In this document: one piece after another, positions 19,349-30,656 of the stretch
Numbering within the stretch: the first letter of the stretch is position 1
Layout of the letters: each line of letters starts with the position of its first letter
From: Nemertoderma westbladi
Lineage: Eukaryota; Xenacoelomorpha; Nemertodermatida; Nemertodermatidae
Length of the DNA: 64,000 nucleotides
Assembly (NCBI GenBank): GCA_032718475.1
Contig: JAUCBJ010008406.1
Location: 1 to 64,000, forward strand
Reading direction: 5' to 3'
Notes under the pieces: generated by a model
Databases searched by the model: none
The model's input: the letters and a program-made list of their open reading frames with translations, nothing else
Told to the model about the DNA's origin: nothing
Position numbers and translations under genes: made by a program

Positions 19349-21999
19349 ACCTAGAGTTCGAACCACTACCGACGACCAAGGTGTTGGGGCTCTTTTGGGA
19401 CCCAAACACGGACAACTTCCGAGTGAAGGTGAGACTGGACAGTCAAGAGAACACACTGACAAAGAGATCATGCTTGTCAAAATTGAGCCGATTGTTCGAT
19501 CCGTTAGGATTCATCAGTCCAGTGATACTGCAAGCCCGCATTTATATGCGCAGTATTTGGAAGGATGGACTAACATGGGACGAGCCGATCTCATCAGACC
19601 AAGTGGACTTATGGAAGACCTGGGAGGCGGAATTATCTTCGCTAGAGAATTATTCCATACCCAGAGTTTACTTTCCATTACAAAGTACATTTCCTGACAA
19701 CTTGGAACTACACTGTTTTTCTGACGCCAGTGACAACGGTTTTGGTGTGGCAGCGTACTTGCGCAGACAAGTAGACTCAGAAGCATTCGATGTTTCGCTC
19801 ATTACTTCTAAGGCAAAAACAATACCTACTAAGTATATGACGACACCACGAGCTGAGCTACAAGCCGCAACCCTGTCAACCACCATCGTGAACCTCATAC
19901 AGACAGAACTACAGTCAAGTTTACAGATATTTTATTGGACTGACGCGACGTTGGTTTTATTTTACATAAACAACGACACGCTTGAATTCAAGACATTCGT
20001 AGCTAACCGTCGCGCAGAAATTCTAGACCGTTCAATAAAAGAGGATTGGCGACATTGTCCCGGACCACAAAACCCAGCCGATATTGCGTCGCGAGGAATG
20101 ATGCCTGAGGAATTCTTTAAACTGGAGAACAAAGAATTTTGGCAACACGGACCCCAATTCTTGCAGAAATCGACGCAAGACTGGCCACCGTTATACGACA
20201 ACAAGTCTAACACCATCCCTAAGGACGCCGAAATCAAAAAACCAAAAAAGGGGAAGGCAAAGAAAAAGACGACGGCAGCAAAACTCAAGAAAAAACCGAA
20301 GGCGAAATGGAAGGATATAACTTCAAAGGTCAAGAGAGGAAGACTTGCGAGCCTTTCTACACCAGACATATCGCCAGACGGTCAACCAGACACGTTACTA
20401 GACAGTCAACCAGACGTTTTGCCAGACATGTCACAAGACGCTTCGCCGGATGTTCCGCGAAACATTTTACAAGACATATCACAAAATGTTCTACCAGACA
20501 CTAGTGACATACTGACAAATAGTAAAGCCGCAGTTTCCCTATTGGAGCGGCCTTCTATTGACAAACAACCAGATACGTTACCAGACGTATCGCCAGACAC
20601 GTTACTAGACGGTCAACCAGACGTTTTGCCAGACACGTCACTAGATATTTCGCCGGATGTCCCGCGAAACATTTTACCAGACATGTCACAAAATGTTCTA
20701 CCGGACATTAGTAATGTATCGACTAACAGTAAAGCCGCAGTTTCCCTATTGGAGCGGCCTTGTATTGACGAACTACCAATTTTGACACACTTGAGCAACT
20801 ATAAGCACGGTGAAACCTCATGTATTACAGATGTGGGTAGTACCTACGCTAATGTGAATACAGGTGTTACTTTGCGCTCAAGAGACATACCGAACTTGCA
20901 ACCTATGGTGAAACCTGGGATTAATATCGGCAGAAAAATAAGTTTACCGAAACCCACTGACCCCATAGAGTTCAAACCACCATTAACGATCGACTTACAA
21001 AGTACTGACAATCAAGGTAAGAAGACGAAGAAGGACAAATTACTTGTAGACCCGGACGGATCAACAGTCAACAAGGGAATACTTACCGGCGGACCCGTGG
21101 GCCCTTCTAGTAAATCAAAACCTTCCAAATTCTCCATTGACTTACCTGATGACGTCACAAATACTTACGTCGACCGTATTGTAAACCTAACAGATTCTTG
21201 GACAAACTCTTGCCGAAAATTAGCATGGATTGTACGTTTTGTACAATACGTTAAAGGCAAACGAGACTTTACACGTCGACTTACATTGGCTGAGATTGAC
21301 AGGTGTGAAATTAAATTAATTCGCCATTACCAACTGCGATATTTCGCGCGCGAATTCACATCCATAAATCAAGGTCAACCAATCAAGTCGTCACCAATAC
21401 TGAGTTGGAGTCCGATTATTTATAATGGCTTAATTTGTCATAAATCTCGGCTTCAAAACATTGACTTTAACACAAACTTTAGGTACCCAATAATAATACC
21501 GCAACATCACGAACTACAACGTGCAATGATACTGGACGCACATTTACATCTGAAACACGCTGGAAGACACCACTGTCTTTCCTACTTACGTACAAGATTT
21601 GTATTAATTAGACCCAGTAAAGCGTTAAGTTCAGTGACGCGTACGTGTATTATTTGTAAAAAGGTACATTCTAGAATAGGTACCCAAGAAATGAGTGAAC
21701 TTCCACAAGCACGACTTCAAGCATTCAGACCACCTTTTACAGAGACTGGAATTGATTGCTTTGGTCCCATACATACGAAACGTGGACGTATACTAGTAAA
21801 ACGCTGGGGACTGATTTTCACATGTATGTCCAGTAGGGCAGTTCATATTGAACGTGTGATGGATCTTTCCACCAACGCGTTTATACTAGCATTGCGGCGA
21901 TTTATCGCTAGACGCGGACTAGTGAAATGCTTGTACTCAGACCAAGGGACAAACTTTGTTGGTGCTCGGAATGAGATTGCTAGAGCCTTTAAGAAATTA
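19327..21999 (+). CDS. pol: Pol part 2, element 2 (RT end, RNase H, integrase N-terminus)
   Basis: Continues pol in the shifted frame: EPLPTTKVLG, an RNase H-like domain (FSDASDNGFG near 19715; YWTDATLV near 19935), a repeat-rich linker (about 20340-20780), the integrase zinc finger (HLKHAGRHHCLS...CIICKK, 21547-21662) and the integrase core with TGIDCFGPI (about 21750) and YSDQGTNFVG (about 21935). Pol coding stops at 21999, where the RTE-like element is inserted antisense; the open frame runs on meaninglessly to 22110. The rest of integrase resumes at about 24091. Confidence 0.9.
20338..20358 (+). repeat. Palindromic hairpin motif copy, in pol linker
   Basis: GGAAGACTTGCGAGCCTTTC, read as GRLASLS. 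Element 3 has homologous sequence on both sides (near 40756) but no motif. Confidence 0.8.
20359..20776 (+). repeat. PD-rich coding repeats in the RNase H-integrase linker, element 2
   Basis: About 12-bp units (CCAGACGTTTTG-like) encode PDxxPD repeats. They sit in a larger 207-bp duplication (69 codons; SKAAVSLLERP begins at 20521 and again at 20728). Confidence 0.85.
21088..21108 (+). repeat. Compensated variant of the hairpin motif, in pol
   Basis: GGCGGACCCGTGGGCCCTTC keeps the palindromic core as CCCGTGGG instead of CTCGTGAG. It sits where element 3 has AGAAGGCCCATGGGCCTACC (41514). Confidence 0.6.
21988..21999. repeat. 12-bp target-site duplication of RTE-like copy A
   Basis: TTTAAGAAATTA occurs here and at 24079-24090. 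The right copy is followed by an extra near-repeat (TCTAAGAAATTAGATCAT), so a small tandem duplication also formed at that edge. Confidence 0.85.
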
Positions 22000-24078
22000 C
22001 TACTACTAGGATCGGCATGCTGCATTGCAGCTGCATTTTTAAGAATGCTGTGCCGGCTTGTCAACAAAATTGCACCGCCACAACTCCCTATCACCCATGA
22101 CATTTGCTAGATCATCCGCATCTTTAAGGCCAGTGTCCTTTAAGATGCGTCTCAAGAAAGTCATGGGCTGTCCACCATGCTTATTCACTCCATGAGGCTG
22201 CCAAAGTACAAGATTATGCACTGGCTGGTCCTCACGGCGAAAGCAATGTCCTGCAAAGCGGAGGCGATTTTGTTCTAGTGTCAAGCTTGGGGGAACCAAT
22301 GAGACACCTCCAATGTTATATAGTGTCTGGTTGGAGATGTGTGCATTGTACTTGACACAATGTACCCGGCGTAGCATTCTTGTGAATGTGCCATCCAGAG
22401 ATTTGGTGTCCTCAGCAGTTAGAGCCCAGCATGGACTCCCGTAGAGGAGTACTGGAACTACTGCTGCTCTGAATAATCGGACCTTAAGTTTCCGATTAAT
22501 TCTAGGTGACTTCCAAATCCTGGAAAGCCTATTCAAGGCTGCCCATGCCTTTCCCTTACGTATTCGAAGGTCCTCACCTGACTTCCGGATCCATGATCCC
22601 AGGTAACAGAAGTCATCCACATGCTCAAGCATACCATCCTTTGAGCTTATGCTCATCCGATCAGAGACTTGCTGAGGACTTTCAAAGTTAACTGTCAGAA
22701 TTTTGGTCTTTCTGGAGTTAATAAAAAGACCAACACTAGAAGCAGCATGTTCTAATGAGCTGAGGAGCCGCTGGGCTCCCTCTAATGATTCTGAGAGTAC
22801 TCCTAAGTCATCAGCAAAGTCTAGATCAGTTAGGTACTTGGCAGGATTTCCTCGACTTCTGGAGCCAGTAGGTGGAGTTATCATCACCCCATCATCATTA
22901 TGATGATCTAAGGACATGCGTAGAACATAGTCAACCACAATAATGAACAAGAATGGTGCAAGTGTGTCTCCTTGGAGGACGCCCCATAACACTTCAAATG
23001 GTTCTGTGTCACCATCAACAGTAGACACAAATGTTGTCGAACCATCGTATACTGATCTGATTGCTGCAATAATTTCATCAGGAATCCCATATAATGAAAG
23101 TATGCTGAACATACGTGAGCGAGAGACTGAATCAAAGGCCTTGAAGAAGTCAACAAAGATAACAGCCAGATGCCTGTCTTTCTTTTTTGATAACTCTTCA
23201 ATTATCCTTCTAAGTGCCAAAATGGGCTCCATGGTCCCACGACCTTTACGGAACCCATTCTGATTTCCACGTAGCAGTCTCTCAATGGGATCCCTGATGC
23301 GATTTAATAGAATTCTATTGTATAGTTTTGCAGCAATCGAGATCAATGAGATTCCCCGAAAAGAACCATAGAGTGTTAGGTTGCCCTTCTTGGGAACTGG
23401 CACCAACTTATTTGTTTTCATTTCTTGTGGGACTCTTGTTGTACGGTACATGTCTACTATGATGGGATAGATGAGCTTTAAACACTCAGGTATTTTAAAG
23501 ACCTCAGGGGGAACACCATCTACTCCACTGGCACGATTGGTCTTAATGCTCTTTGCAGCAGCCTTCACTTCTGCAAAGGAGATATCGCCAATGGGAATAT
23601 CTGGGAGTACAGACTCAGACACTTTTACTTCTATAAAGTTATCAGGCAATACCCTGTCATTATTGAGGAGCTTTTCAAAGTGGGCTTTCCAACCATTGAG
23701 GCGATCGGCTGGTGATTCAGCCTTAACCTTGGTGGTTGGTTGGCTTTTCCGCCCAGTAAGCAGATTGATCGATTTCCATGCCTGGGATGATTGCCTGCTG
23801 TCGTCAGCATCATTGATGGCATCAACCTGTTGATTTATTAGCTCCTGTAGATTAACAGAGTACTGCCTGTTCAGGGACCTAGATGCAGCTTTAACTGCAT
23901 TCTTGGCCGCTGTAGTCTGTTTGAGTCGGGACTCTTTCTGCGCCTTATGAAGGTCATTTCGGCACTTCTGAATTTTGTTGTCAGTCCAGGGGGCCCTTTT
24001 CCTGTTTCGAGGGTATACAGGAACTGTTTCTGCAGCTGCTAACTTAACTGCTTCTGTAAAGGCAGTATAGCCCTCACT
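22000..24078 (-). mobile_element. RTE-like non-LTR retrotransposon copy A, 5'-truncated
   Basis: Inserted antisense in element 2 integrase. The 3' end (left) finishes in short TAG repeats on the minus strand, as RTE-type elements often do. The 5' end (right) is truncated before the endonuclease. It is nearly identical to copy B at 42388-44685. Confidence 0.9.
22039..24077 (-). CDS. Non-LTR reverse transcriptase, copy A (partial, open)
   Basis: The frame is open from the truncation point to the stop. It would prime reverse transcription at a nicked target. Visible parts: a linker (RKRAPWTDNKIQK), an RT domain with ASGVDGVPPE, PVPKKGN, FRGISLIS, GNQNGFRKGRG, FVDFFKAFDS, LQGDTLAP and the catalytic FADD, and a C-terminal region (LRFAGHCFRRED...WQPHG) typical of RTE-like elements. 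The endonuclease is missing through 5' truncation. There is no ATG near the 5' edge, as expected for a truncated copy. Clade assignment is by motif resemblance only. Confidence 0.88.
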
Positions 24079-24090
24079 TTTAAGAAATTA

Positions 24091-24787
24091 GATCATTTCT
24101 AAGAAATTAGATCATGATCAAATCTCGAACGAACTACAACCTCACAAGATTGTTTGGAAGTTTAATCCTCCAGATAGTCCATGGAGAGGCGGAGTCTGGG
24201 AGAGATTGATTAGATCTATAAAGACGGCAATGGCAAAAGTCATTCCAGTAAACCACATATTGACAGACGACCAACTGACAACATTGTTTGTTGAAATCGA
24301 GGCAATACTAAATACTAGACCAATAGTATTAGTACCCGATGACAAACAATCTCAGTTTGCTTTGACACCGGCACACCTGCTTATGCAGGCACCGACTACT
24401 TTGACGCCGATTTCTATTCCAATTGAAAGCGACAGCTACGGTAGAAAAGCGTGGAAAATCACGCAACTACTAGCTAACAAATTCTGGGAAATATGGCAAA
24501 ACCATTATTTGCCCTCTATTTCTGCCAGAACAACTTGGTACAATAACACCCGCGCATTAAAGCCGGGAGATCACGTGCTGTTGGCAGAAGTGAATCTAAA
24601 AAGACGCTTCTGGATAACAGGTGTAATTTTAGCCACACATCCATCTATGGATGGAGTGACAAGAACTGTGACGGTACGGACAATTGACGGTCGTACAGTA
24701 GACAGACCGACTCAACGTCTCGTACTTCTTGAAGAGACTCGTAACGAGTCTGGAGACTACAAATCTCCACCTAATACTAGTAAATAA
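24091..24787 (+). CDS. pol: Integrase C-terminal part, element 2
   Basis: Continues pol after the RTE-like insertion: ELQPHKIVWKF, SPWRGGVWERLIRSIK (carrying the presumed catalytic Glu), ILNTRPIVLVPDD, LTPAHLLMQ, and a DUF5641-type end (GDHVLLAEVNLKRRFWITG) finishing DRPTQRLVLLEETRNESGDYKSPP. It joins cleanly to 21999 once the insertion and one target repeat are removed. Confidence 0.9.
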
Positions 24788-25072
24788 TTAGGAGTTTACA
24801 AATAGATTTCCACGTACCTGTACACCGTAGTAAGGACAGCGGTAGAATTCCATTGTCTTTGTATGTGAACATTGAGGGTAGTACCCTTATGTGTCACATA
24901 GGAGCGGGATTTGTAGGTATAAGAAATGGAATTCTACTTGGAACTCACAATATTGAGACATTTTCGAAATTTTAGACAATCCATTTGGATTTGAAAAAAT
25001 TTTTAAAATTTTCTCCAGTAAATAGATTTCAGGGTACAGTCGGGTGGAACTTAAAATTAGAGAAACAAGAGA

Positions 25073-25093
25073 GGAAGACTTGCGAGCCTTTCT
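25073..25093 (+). repeat. Palindromic hairpin motif copy, non-coding
   Basis: GGAAGACTTGCGAGCCTTTC, in the pol-ORF3 spacer. Element 3 lacks it in its spacer. Confidence 0.8.
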
Positions 25094-25400
25094 TAAAAAT
25101 TTAATTAAATTTTACACGGTCTTGTTTCAATAAGTTACGTCAAAATAGACTCCCCTATATTTATTACTAATTCTTGATTGCTTATTTTCTGATAATAGTT
25201 TGGGATCAAAAAGTGAGTATTTTAGACTCACAGCCAGTTTAGCCCAAATTCGTTTTTATTTCGGCAAAAAATTTTAGATAAGAAGCAGCGTGTCATTAAA
25301 GAAACCCTAGATCTTAGGCTATGGGTAGGAGGTTAGAGCGTTGTCGAGCCCAAAGGGCAGACGAAACTCTCACGTCTCCTCACAACTAACTACAAACTCT

Positions 25401-25416
25401 GTTGTATTCCCTCTAG
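25401..25416 (+). promoter_or_regulatory. Candidate 3' splice site before ORF3, element 2
   Basis: A pyrimidine-rich tract ending TATTCCCTCTAG lies 34 nt before the ORF3 ATG. Element 3 has TGCTTCATCTAG at the same place (AG at 45344-45345). Confidence 0.45.
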
Positions 25417-25449
25417 TAGTAATGATTATGTAACTACACCCCTAATTAT

Positions 25450-27188
25450 ATGGAGAAAGGGATACAAGGAGAGCCGAGATGGGGATATGATATCCAAGAG
25501 GAGGCAGCAGCGCCATTCGAAAGATTTGGAGCCAAGGACTACACTATATTTGGTATAAAGGAATTATCAGAAAGTACAGCGAAACTCGCAAAGACTAAAT
25601 ATGACAACCCATCTACAACTCCGACGCTCAGTGTAATGCCTTTACTCGAGCAGGATTTAGTATATTTCGAGACGTGTATCTTCGCTGTGCGGGATCTCTT
25701 ATCGAAAGACCATCTATGTTTACATTGTTACCCTATGAAGGAGAACGTATCGTGGAGATTACGGAAGAATCACGGCAGACGCGCGCGCCTATCGGTCACC
25801 TTGGTGATGAATTCGAAGTAACTACTACGATCGCCGACGATCCTTTAGAGGAACTTCTTGAGATAGAAAGGAACCTCCCGAAGAAATCTCAGACGGAGAT
25901 TCGACAACTTGAAGCAACAGATGCTATAGTTTGTATACAACCTTCAGAAACCTACCAACCCATAGACCCAGATGATTACGATTATAGTATGGGAGGAAGC
26001 GCTCGACCGATTGGAGATCTTATATTCGAACGAGTGTGGTACCCTGCCAATACGATGTGTAGTAAATGTGGCGTCGCTGGACATCATATGGCAAAGTGCA
26101 GTGGAAAGCACATTACTACGGCTCAGCTAATCTGTGGATGGTGTGGGGATCAAGGGTCTCATACCTTTTATACTTGCTGGAGATTTATGGCTCAATGTAC
26201 TTATTGCAATATAAAAGGACATCGAGCATCTGAATGCCAACTAAGAGACATACCTTATGAACACGAATCTGTAAAACTCGTGAGGAAGTTATTTGATGAG
26301 TGGGAAGATTTAGCCGACGAACATGTATCAGCACAAAGAAGACGGTTTCCGATGAGAGCGCATCTCGGATTTTGGGCGGTAAATCCTCAAACGATGATGT
26401 CGGAAGGATATATCTCCGCTATGCCCCAATATGACGAACTTATCGAGGTAGTCGATATTTTGCCCCACGACAGCGGATTCCGAGTGGTGCGCGAGTATCT
26501 ACTACAGATTCACCCGGATAACAAAAACACGTGGAATTTTCAGAAAGTCGTTAATCGCATCACGTATGGTGAATTCGATCGTTTCCGAACTGAAAAGCGG
26601 AATAAAGGAGCTTGGTTAACCGTCGCATGGGCGTACCGAGCCGCGTTTTACCATAAACGTATACGAGCGAGCGTATTCGAGGAAGAGGAGGTCCTAGAGG
26701 CGACAAATATACCAGCCACTCCGGTTGCGCCGTCTGCACGTCACCCTCGGGAGGACGGGCAGGGTAGGATCATACGGGTCCAAAAGGTGGGCCAACAATT
26801 AAAGAAAATTATTAATGTAGAAGAACGCAAGGGAGTTGAGCCGACCATTCGAGTTACTCGGGATACGGTATCGCTTCCAAGAGAACCAGTAGGAGGATCG
26901 GGACATACACCAGCTGATCAAAAGGGGGCGCAAGCTACTCTTGGGTCTGCGTCGTCCGCTTCTCGCGCGTTCCCAGATGTTCTACCAACTGTAGTGACAA
27001 CTGATCGGTCACGAGGAATCGGTCGAGGTTTTGGGATGCCAAATAGACGAATTTGCGAGGAAATAGTCGCACCGTCTCTCAACGTCCAAACGAAACCAGT
27101 GACTCGCCCCACGAGTCCCATATCGCGAGCAAAGTCACCTGTGCGCAGTTTTCGAGGACGCGGCAGGGCTCGATCAACTAAGCGATAA
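25450..27188 (+). CDS. Third ORF of element 2: triple zinc-knuckle protein, internally deleted
   Basis: Lies downstream of pol, where env-like genes occur in some retroelements, but I see no signal peptide, membrane segment or envelope motif. The N-terminal part (25450-25625) matches element 3 ORF3; then about 2 kb is missing and the frame shifts, with coding resuming in the frame of 25674-27188. That part has three Cys/His knuckles: CSKCGVAGHHMAKC, CGWCGDQGSHTFYTC and CTYCNIKGHRASEC. A conserved block (RRFPMRAHLGFWAVNPQ) and a basic, disordered C-terminus follow. Close similarity to element 3 shows a real gene. RNA or single-stranded DNA binding is inferred from the knuckles. I do not recognise the family. 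Confidence 0.85.
25774..25793 (+). repeat. Diverged hairpin motif in ORF3, element 2
   Basis: GGCAGACGCGCGCGCCTATC, read as QTRAPI. It occupies the place of the element 3 motif at 47705. The core CGCGCGCG is still self-complementary. Confidence 0.45.
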
Positions 27189-27208
27189 AAGGGAGGGCAA
27201 GGGTGGAC

Positions 27209-27230
27209 GGAAGACTCGTGAGCCTTTCTT
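27209..27230 (+). repeat. Palindromic hairpin motif copy, 3' UTR
   Basis: GGAAGACTCGTGAGCCTTTC, core CTCGTGAG. Confidence 0.8.
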
Positions 27231-27606
27231 ATGATTTTGTGATTTATTTGAATTTATATTTATATTTGTGTTTATTCCGAACTTATGCAATTTGTATTGT
27301 TCCGAATTTATGAAGTTTAGAAAGTTTATATTTAGAAGGAACTTACATTTGAAAGATTTATGTTTCATATTTGAGATGTAAAGGAGTTTATATTATTCTA
27401 AACTTATGCAGTTTATATCTATATTTAGTAAGACTTATATTTAGTAAGATTTATATTTTGTAAGAATTTATATTTTATATTTGTGATTATTCCGAACTTA
27501 TGCAATTTATATTATTCCGAACTTATGCAATTTATATTGTTCCGAATATTATGCAATTTATATTTTATAGGCAGTATTTACAGTGAAACAGAAAGTAAGA
27601 GTAGAT

Positions 27607-27628
27607 GGAAGACTCGTGGGCCTTTCTT
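27607..27628 (+). repeat. Palindromic hairpin motif copy, 3' UTR
   Basis: GGAAGACTCGTGGGCCTTTC, preceded by GTAGAT as in the next copy. Confidence 0.8.
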
Positions 27629-27802
27629 ATAGTTTCATTTGTAAAGTGTTATATTTTGTATTTAGAAAGTTTTATAGTCAGAAAGTTTGTGCTTAGAAAG
27701 ACTCATATTTGTAATTATTCCAAACTTATGCAATCTACATTTAGGTACGAAAGTATTTTTTATTATTTGAATTTATGCAATATTTGAGATGCAATAGTAG
27801 AT

Positions 27803-27824
27803 GGAAGACTCGCGAGCCTTTCTT
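27803..27824 (+). repeat. Palindromic hairpin motif copy, 3' UTR
   Basis: GGAAGACTCGCGAGCCTTTC, core CTCGCGAG. Confidence 0.8.
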
Positions 27825-28261
27825 ATTGTTTTCATTTATTTGTATTTGTAATTGTTTGAATTTATGCAATATTTGAGATGCAATAGATTTATATTGGTGA
27901 ATTTAATTTAGATTTATATTGTACTTACTTAGTAAAGCCTTAAATACGTAAAGTTTGAATTTGTAATTATTTTGTATCGAATCATTACGTAGAAAGGAAG
28001 TATTATTTGAAATTTAATTGTAAATATGTAAGTACGCCCTAAGTATTCTATAGTTTGATTGATTATTGGTGAAAACCGTATATTTTATGCACGATAATAT
28101 CCTGTTTTCATGGAGCGGTATAGAATTATATTCCCTAAGTGCCGTGGATTTTCAAAATTTTATTTTTATTCGAATTAACTTTGTAAAAGATTGCTTTGAA
28201 TCCTCATTTGTATTTGTTATATCTATTGTACGCCTATCGGTCAAGTGGTTCAGTAGCTCAG

Positions 28262-30656
28262 CCCAAAAACAGTTAGACCTGAGGTGCGTCCTAGGTGCGT
28301 CCTAGGCTAAGCTGAGGTCCGTCCTAGGCAGAGGGCTAAGGTACGTCCCAGGCAGAGACACGTTTGATTGGTTGTTCCACTTAGCTAGCTAGGGAATTCC
28401 ATCTTGAATCCAACTTAGTAACCGAGGCCTGTGATTGGCTAATTTAGAATTCATAAGCTGTTTGTAATGAAAACTTTCTGGATGCCGAGAATGGATTGTA
28501 CTATGAATTAATAATAAATTCAGACGTAACTAAGTATTTCATTACGGAAAAAAATTAACGAAAAATATGTGAATGCTCCATTTGAATATTTTTAATTTGC
28601 ATTCTTGTTTAAATCAAACAAACATGTAAATAATGAGTTGTGTGGTGTATAATATCATAAAGTATGTGACCCTACATCTAAGCATAGCTGCATAGAACTT
28701 GCTTTATTGTATCTTGACGCAGTGGACAGCGGCCTTGTATTGTACATAACCAACCAGTGTCTATCTCTCTCTCTCTCTCTGGGAAGCCAAGCACATACTG
28801 TAGACTCCATTATGTGGTTTACTTGTACTGGTAGTAGGTGCCACCAGTACCTACTACCCCCCCCCCCCCCCCCCCCCTCCACCTCCAACATTTAAGTGGC
28901 AGACAGATCCTGCGCCGGTCGCTGTCGGCAAGGCCTCAATGAGAAATGTACAGCAAAGCCGGAATCGGGTTGGTACTGGTCAAACGGGTCCACCAAATCT
29001 CAATCCGGATATGGAGGAAATATGGCTTAGTATATTTCAATCCATTCCGGCCACTGTATCAGGTAGAACCATGGTCGATAAGTCTATGTCCTTGTACCAA
29101 AAGACTTTTGAAGAATGTACCCAGATTGACATAAGAGACAAGGTTCCGACTACCTTGTTTCCAGTTTCTTCTGCTTTAGCAAAGAACTGGTTACTTGACA
29201 GGCAGAAGAAGCGCAGCCTGGCGTCTAATTATGGAACTGAGAATAAACATTCCGCTGACGTAGATCAATGACTTGGGGTAACTCGTGTCCAGGGGACATC
29301 AAGAGCTGCTACAACAGTCTTTCATCGTGAACCACCTGTCCCTGAGGTAAATATCGCCCCAGCTGTACTCACAGAGGGCATTGAAGAATTACGAACGACA
29401 CCTCCACCACATTTTCCCCAGGCTCAGAAAGACAGTAGTATTTTAGCGGCAAGTATGCTTAGAGCCGAAGCGAAATTGATATAATTTGGTTTGGGGCCAA
29501 ATGTGGCTATAAAGGGGAAGTGGCGGTGCCCAGTTGCCACCGATATTTTACCGCCGAACATGATGCACCAGATGAGCAAGTACATCGGAACATCGCTGTG
29601 GGGAACGATTCGGGAACGGGGAGTATTTGATGACAGATGACCTATCGATTATCTATCTTTATGAACGTCAAAAGGGAGAGCGCATGTTACTGCGTAAGTA
29701 ACGCTACCTGTAGGCTACATGACTTTTCAGTGTTTGATCCCATAACTTTACAGTTTTGTGGCTTAATTTACACCCACTACCAACGTTCGTTCGTGTAACA
29801 ACTAAGTTACATATACTTGTGTTACAGGCCACTCTGATCAGCAAAATACTACACAAAGTATCGTATATAATTTATTATATTACAAGTTTAACATATGTTC
29901 AATTTTACCGTATGTAAATAATTTTTCTTATATTACAGTATAATAATATTCTGTAATTTAGGAAGGACCTACGTTTTTATACAGTAATAGCTCAATTTAT
30001 TATAATAGCTAATATAAGTTAAATATAACGTCGTGTATAACGGTATACCTTTTTTTTGTGACATTTACCATAATGGCATGAAAAGAAGGTATACCGTTAT
30101 TTAATTACATAAACGTTTCACTGCAGTTAAATTGTGTAATGTTGCATTTACAGTATTTAATCAATAAATATTTATCTACTAATTATTAAAAGCAAAGAAA
30201 TGTGTGTATTATTCCAATTTTTATTTTCTCTTAATTTCAAACCCTCTTTTTTATTTTCTTTCCCTTTCGCCATTGTTCTCTTTTTTAACACAACACGTGG
30301 GCGTGGGGTGGGCCTTCGCGCTGCACGAGAGTGAGTTAGTAAGCCTAGATGACAATATATTTAGCACCACCTAGCGGCGGACCACGAAATTGTGCGACGC
30401 CAGAAACTGCCTCATTTAATTGAGACCAAAGATTAGACCGACAGACGACATACCGTCAGACAAACAGACCGACAGACACGAGGTTGAGATAGTGATACTT
30501 GTAAGCTAAGATCGATAACTTTCTTGTCTTTTTCTTTCCTTTCCGTCCTTTCCTTTTTCTCCTTCCCTTTCTTTTCCCTTTTCTCTTGCCCCTCTTTTTC
30601 CTCCTTTGTTGTCATTTTTTCTTCCCCCCTCCAATCAGGCTATCTTACCCCAGCCC
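28262..30656. mobile_element. 2.4-kb insertion in the LTR tRNA-like A box
   Basis: Flanked by an 8-bp duplication TAGCTCAG (28254-28261 and 30657-30664), which is itself part of the A box. It starts CCCAAAAACAG and ends ACCCCAGCCC, with no terminal inverted repeats that I can see. Inside are GGTGCGTCCTAGG repeats near 28281-28340, a tract of 21 C (28857-28877), a 110-codon ORF at 28939-29271 of unknown nature, a 15-bp inverted repeat (30037-30100) and a pyrimidine-rich tract near 30520-30610. An 8-bp duplication would suit a hAT-type or other DNA transposon; the class is not established. Confidence 0.7.
30037..30100. repeat. 15-bp perfect inverted repeat
   Basis: ATAACGGTATACCTT and AAGGTATACCGTTAT, 34 nt apart, inside the 2.4-kb insertion. 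Confidence 0.85.

Larger units (their letters stand above)
24788..25449 (+). other. Spacer between pol and the third ORF, element 2
   Basis: Non-coding. It holds one hairpin motif (25073), a donor-like AAGTGAGTATTTTAGAC near 25211 that element 3 shares, and an acceptor-like site at 25401-25416. A tiny reading frame (ATGATTATGTAA) lies between the acceptor and the ORF3 start. Confidence 0.7.
27189..28118 (+). other. 3' untranslated region of element 2 with repeats
   Basis: AT-rich, with repeated TTCCGAACTTATGCAATTTA-like units and three hairpin motifs. No gene is seen. A stretch near 28068 (ATTGGTGAAAAC) is shared with element 3 just before its LTR. Confidence 0.75.

Noticed and set aside
25450-27188. 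ORF3 as an envelope gene
   Set aside because: No signal peptide, transmembrane segment or fusion-type motif; Cys residues follow zinc-knuckle spacing instead.
28857-28877. Poly-C tracts (also 50633-50648) as functional elements
   Set aside because: Simple homopolymer runs, prone to sequencing error, with no conserved context.
28939-29271. A 110-codon ORF as a gene
   Set aside because: No recognisable domain and no second copy in the window; kept only as a note inside the 2.4-kb insertion.
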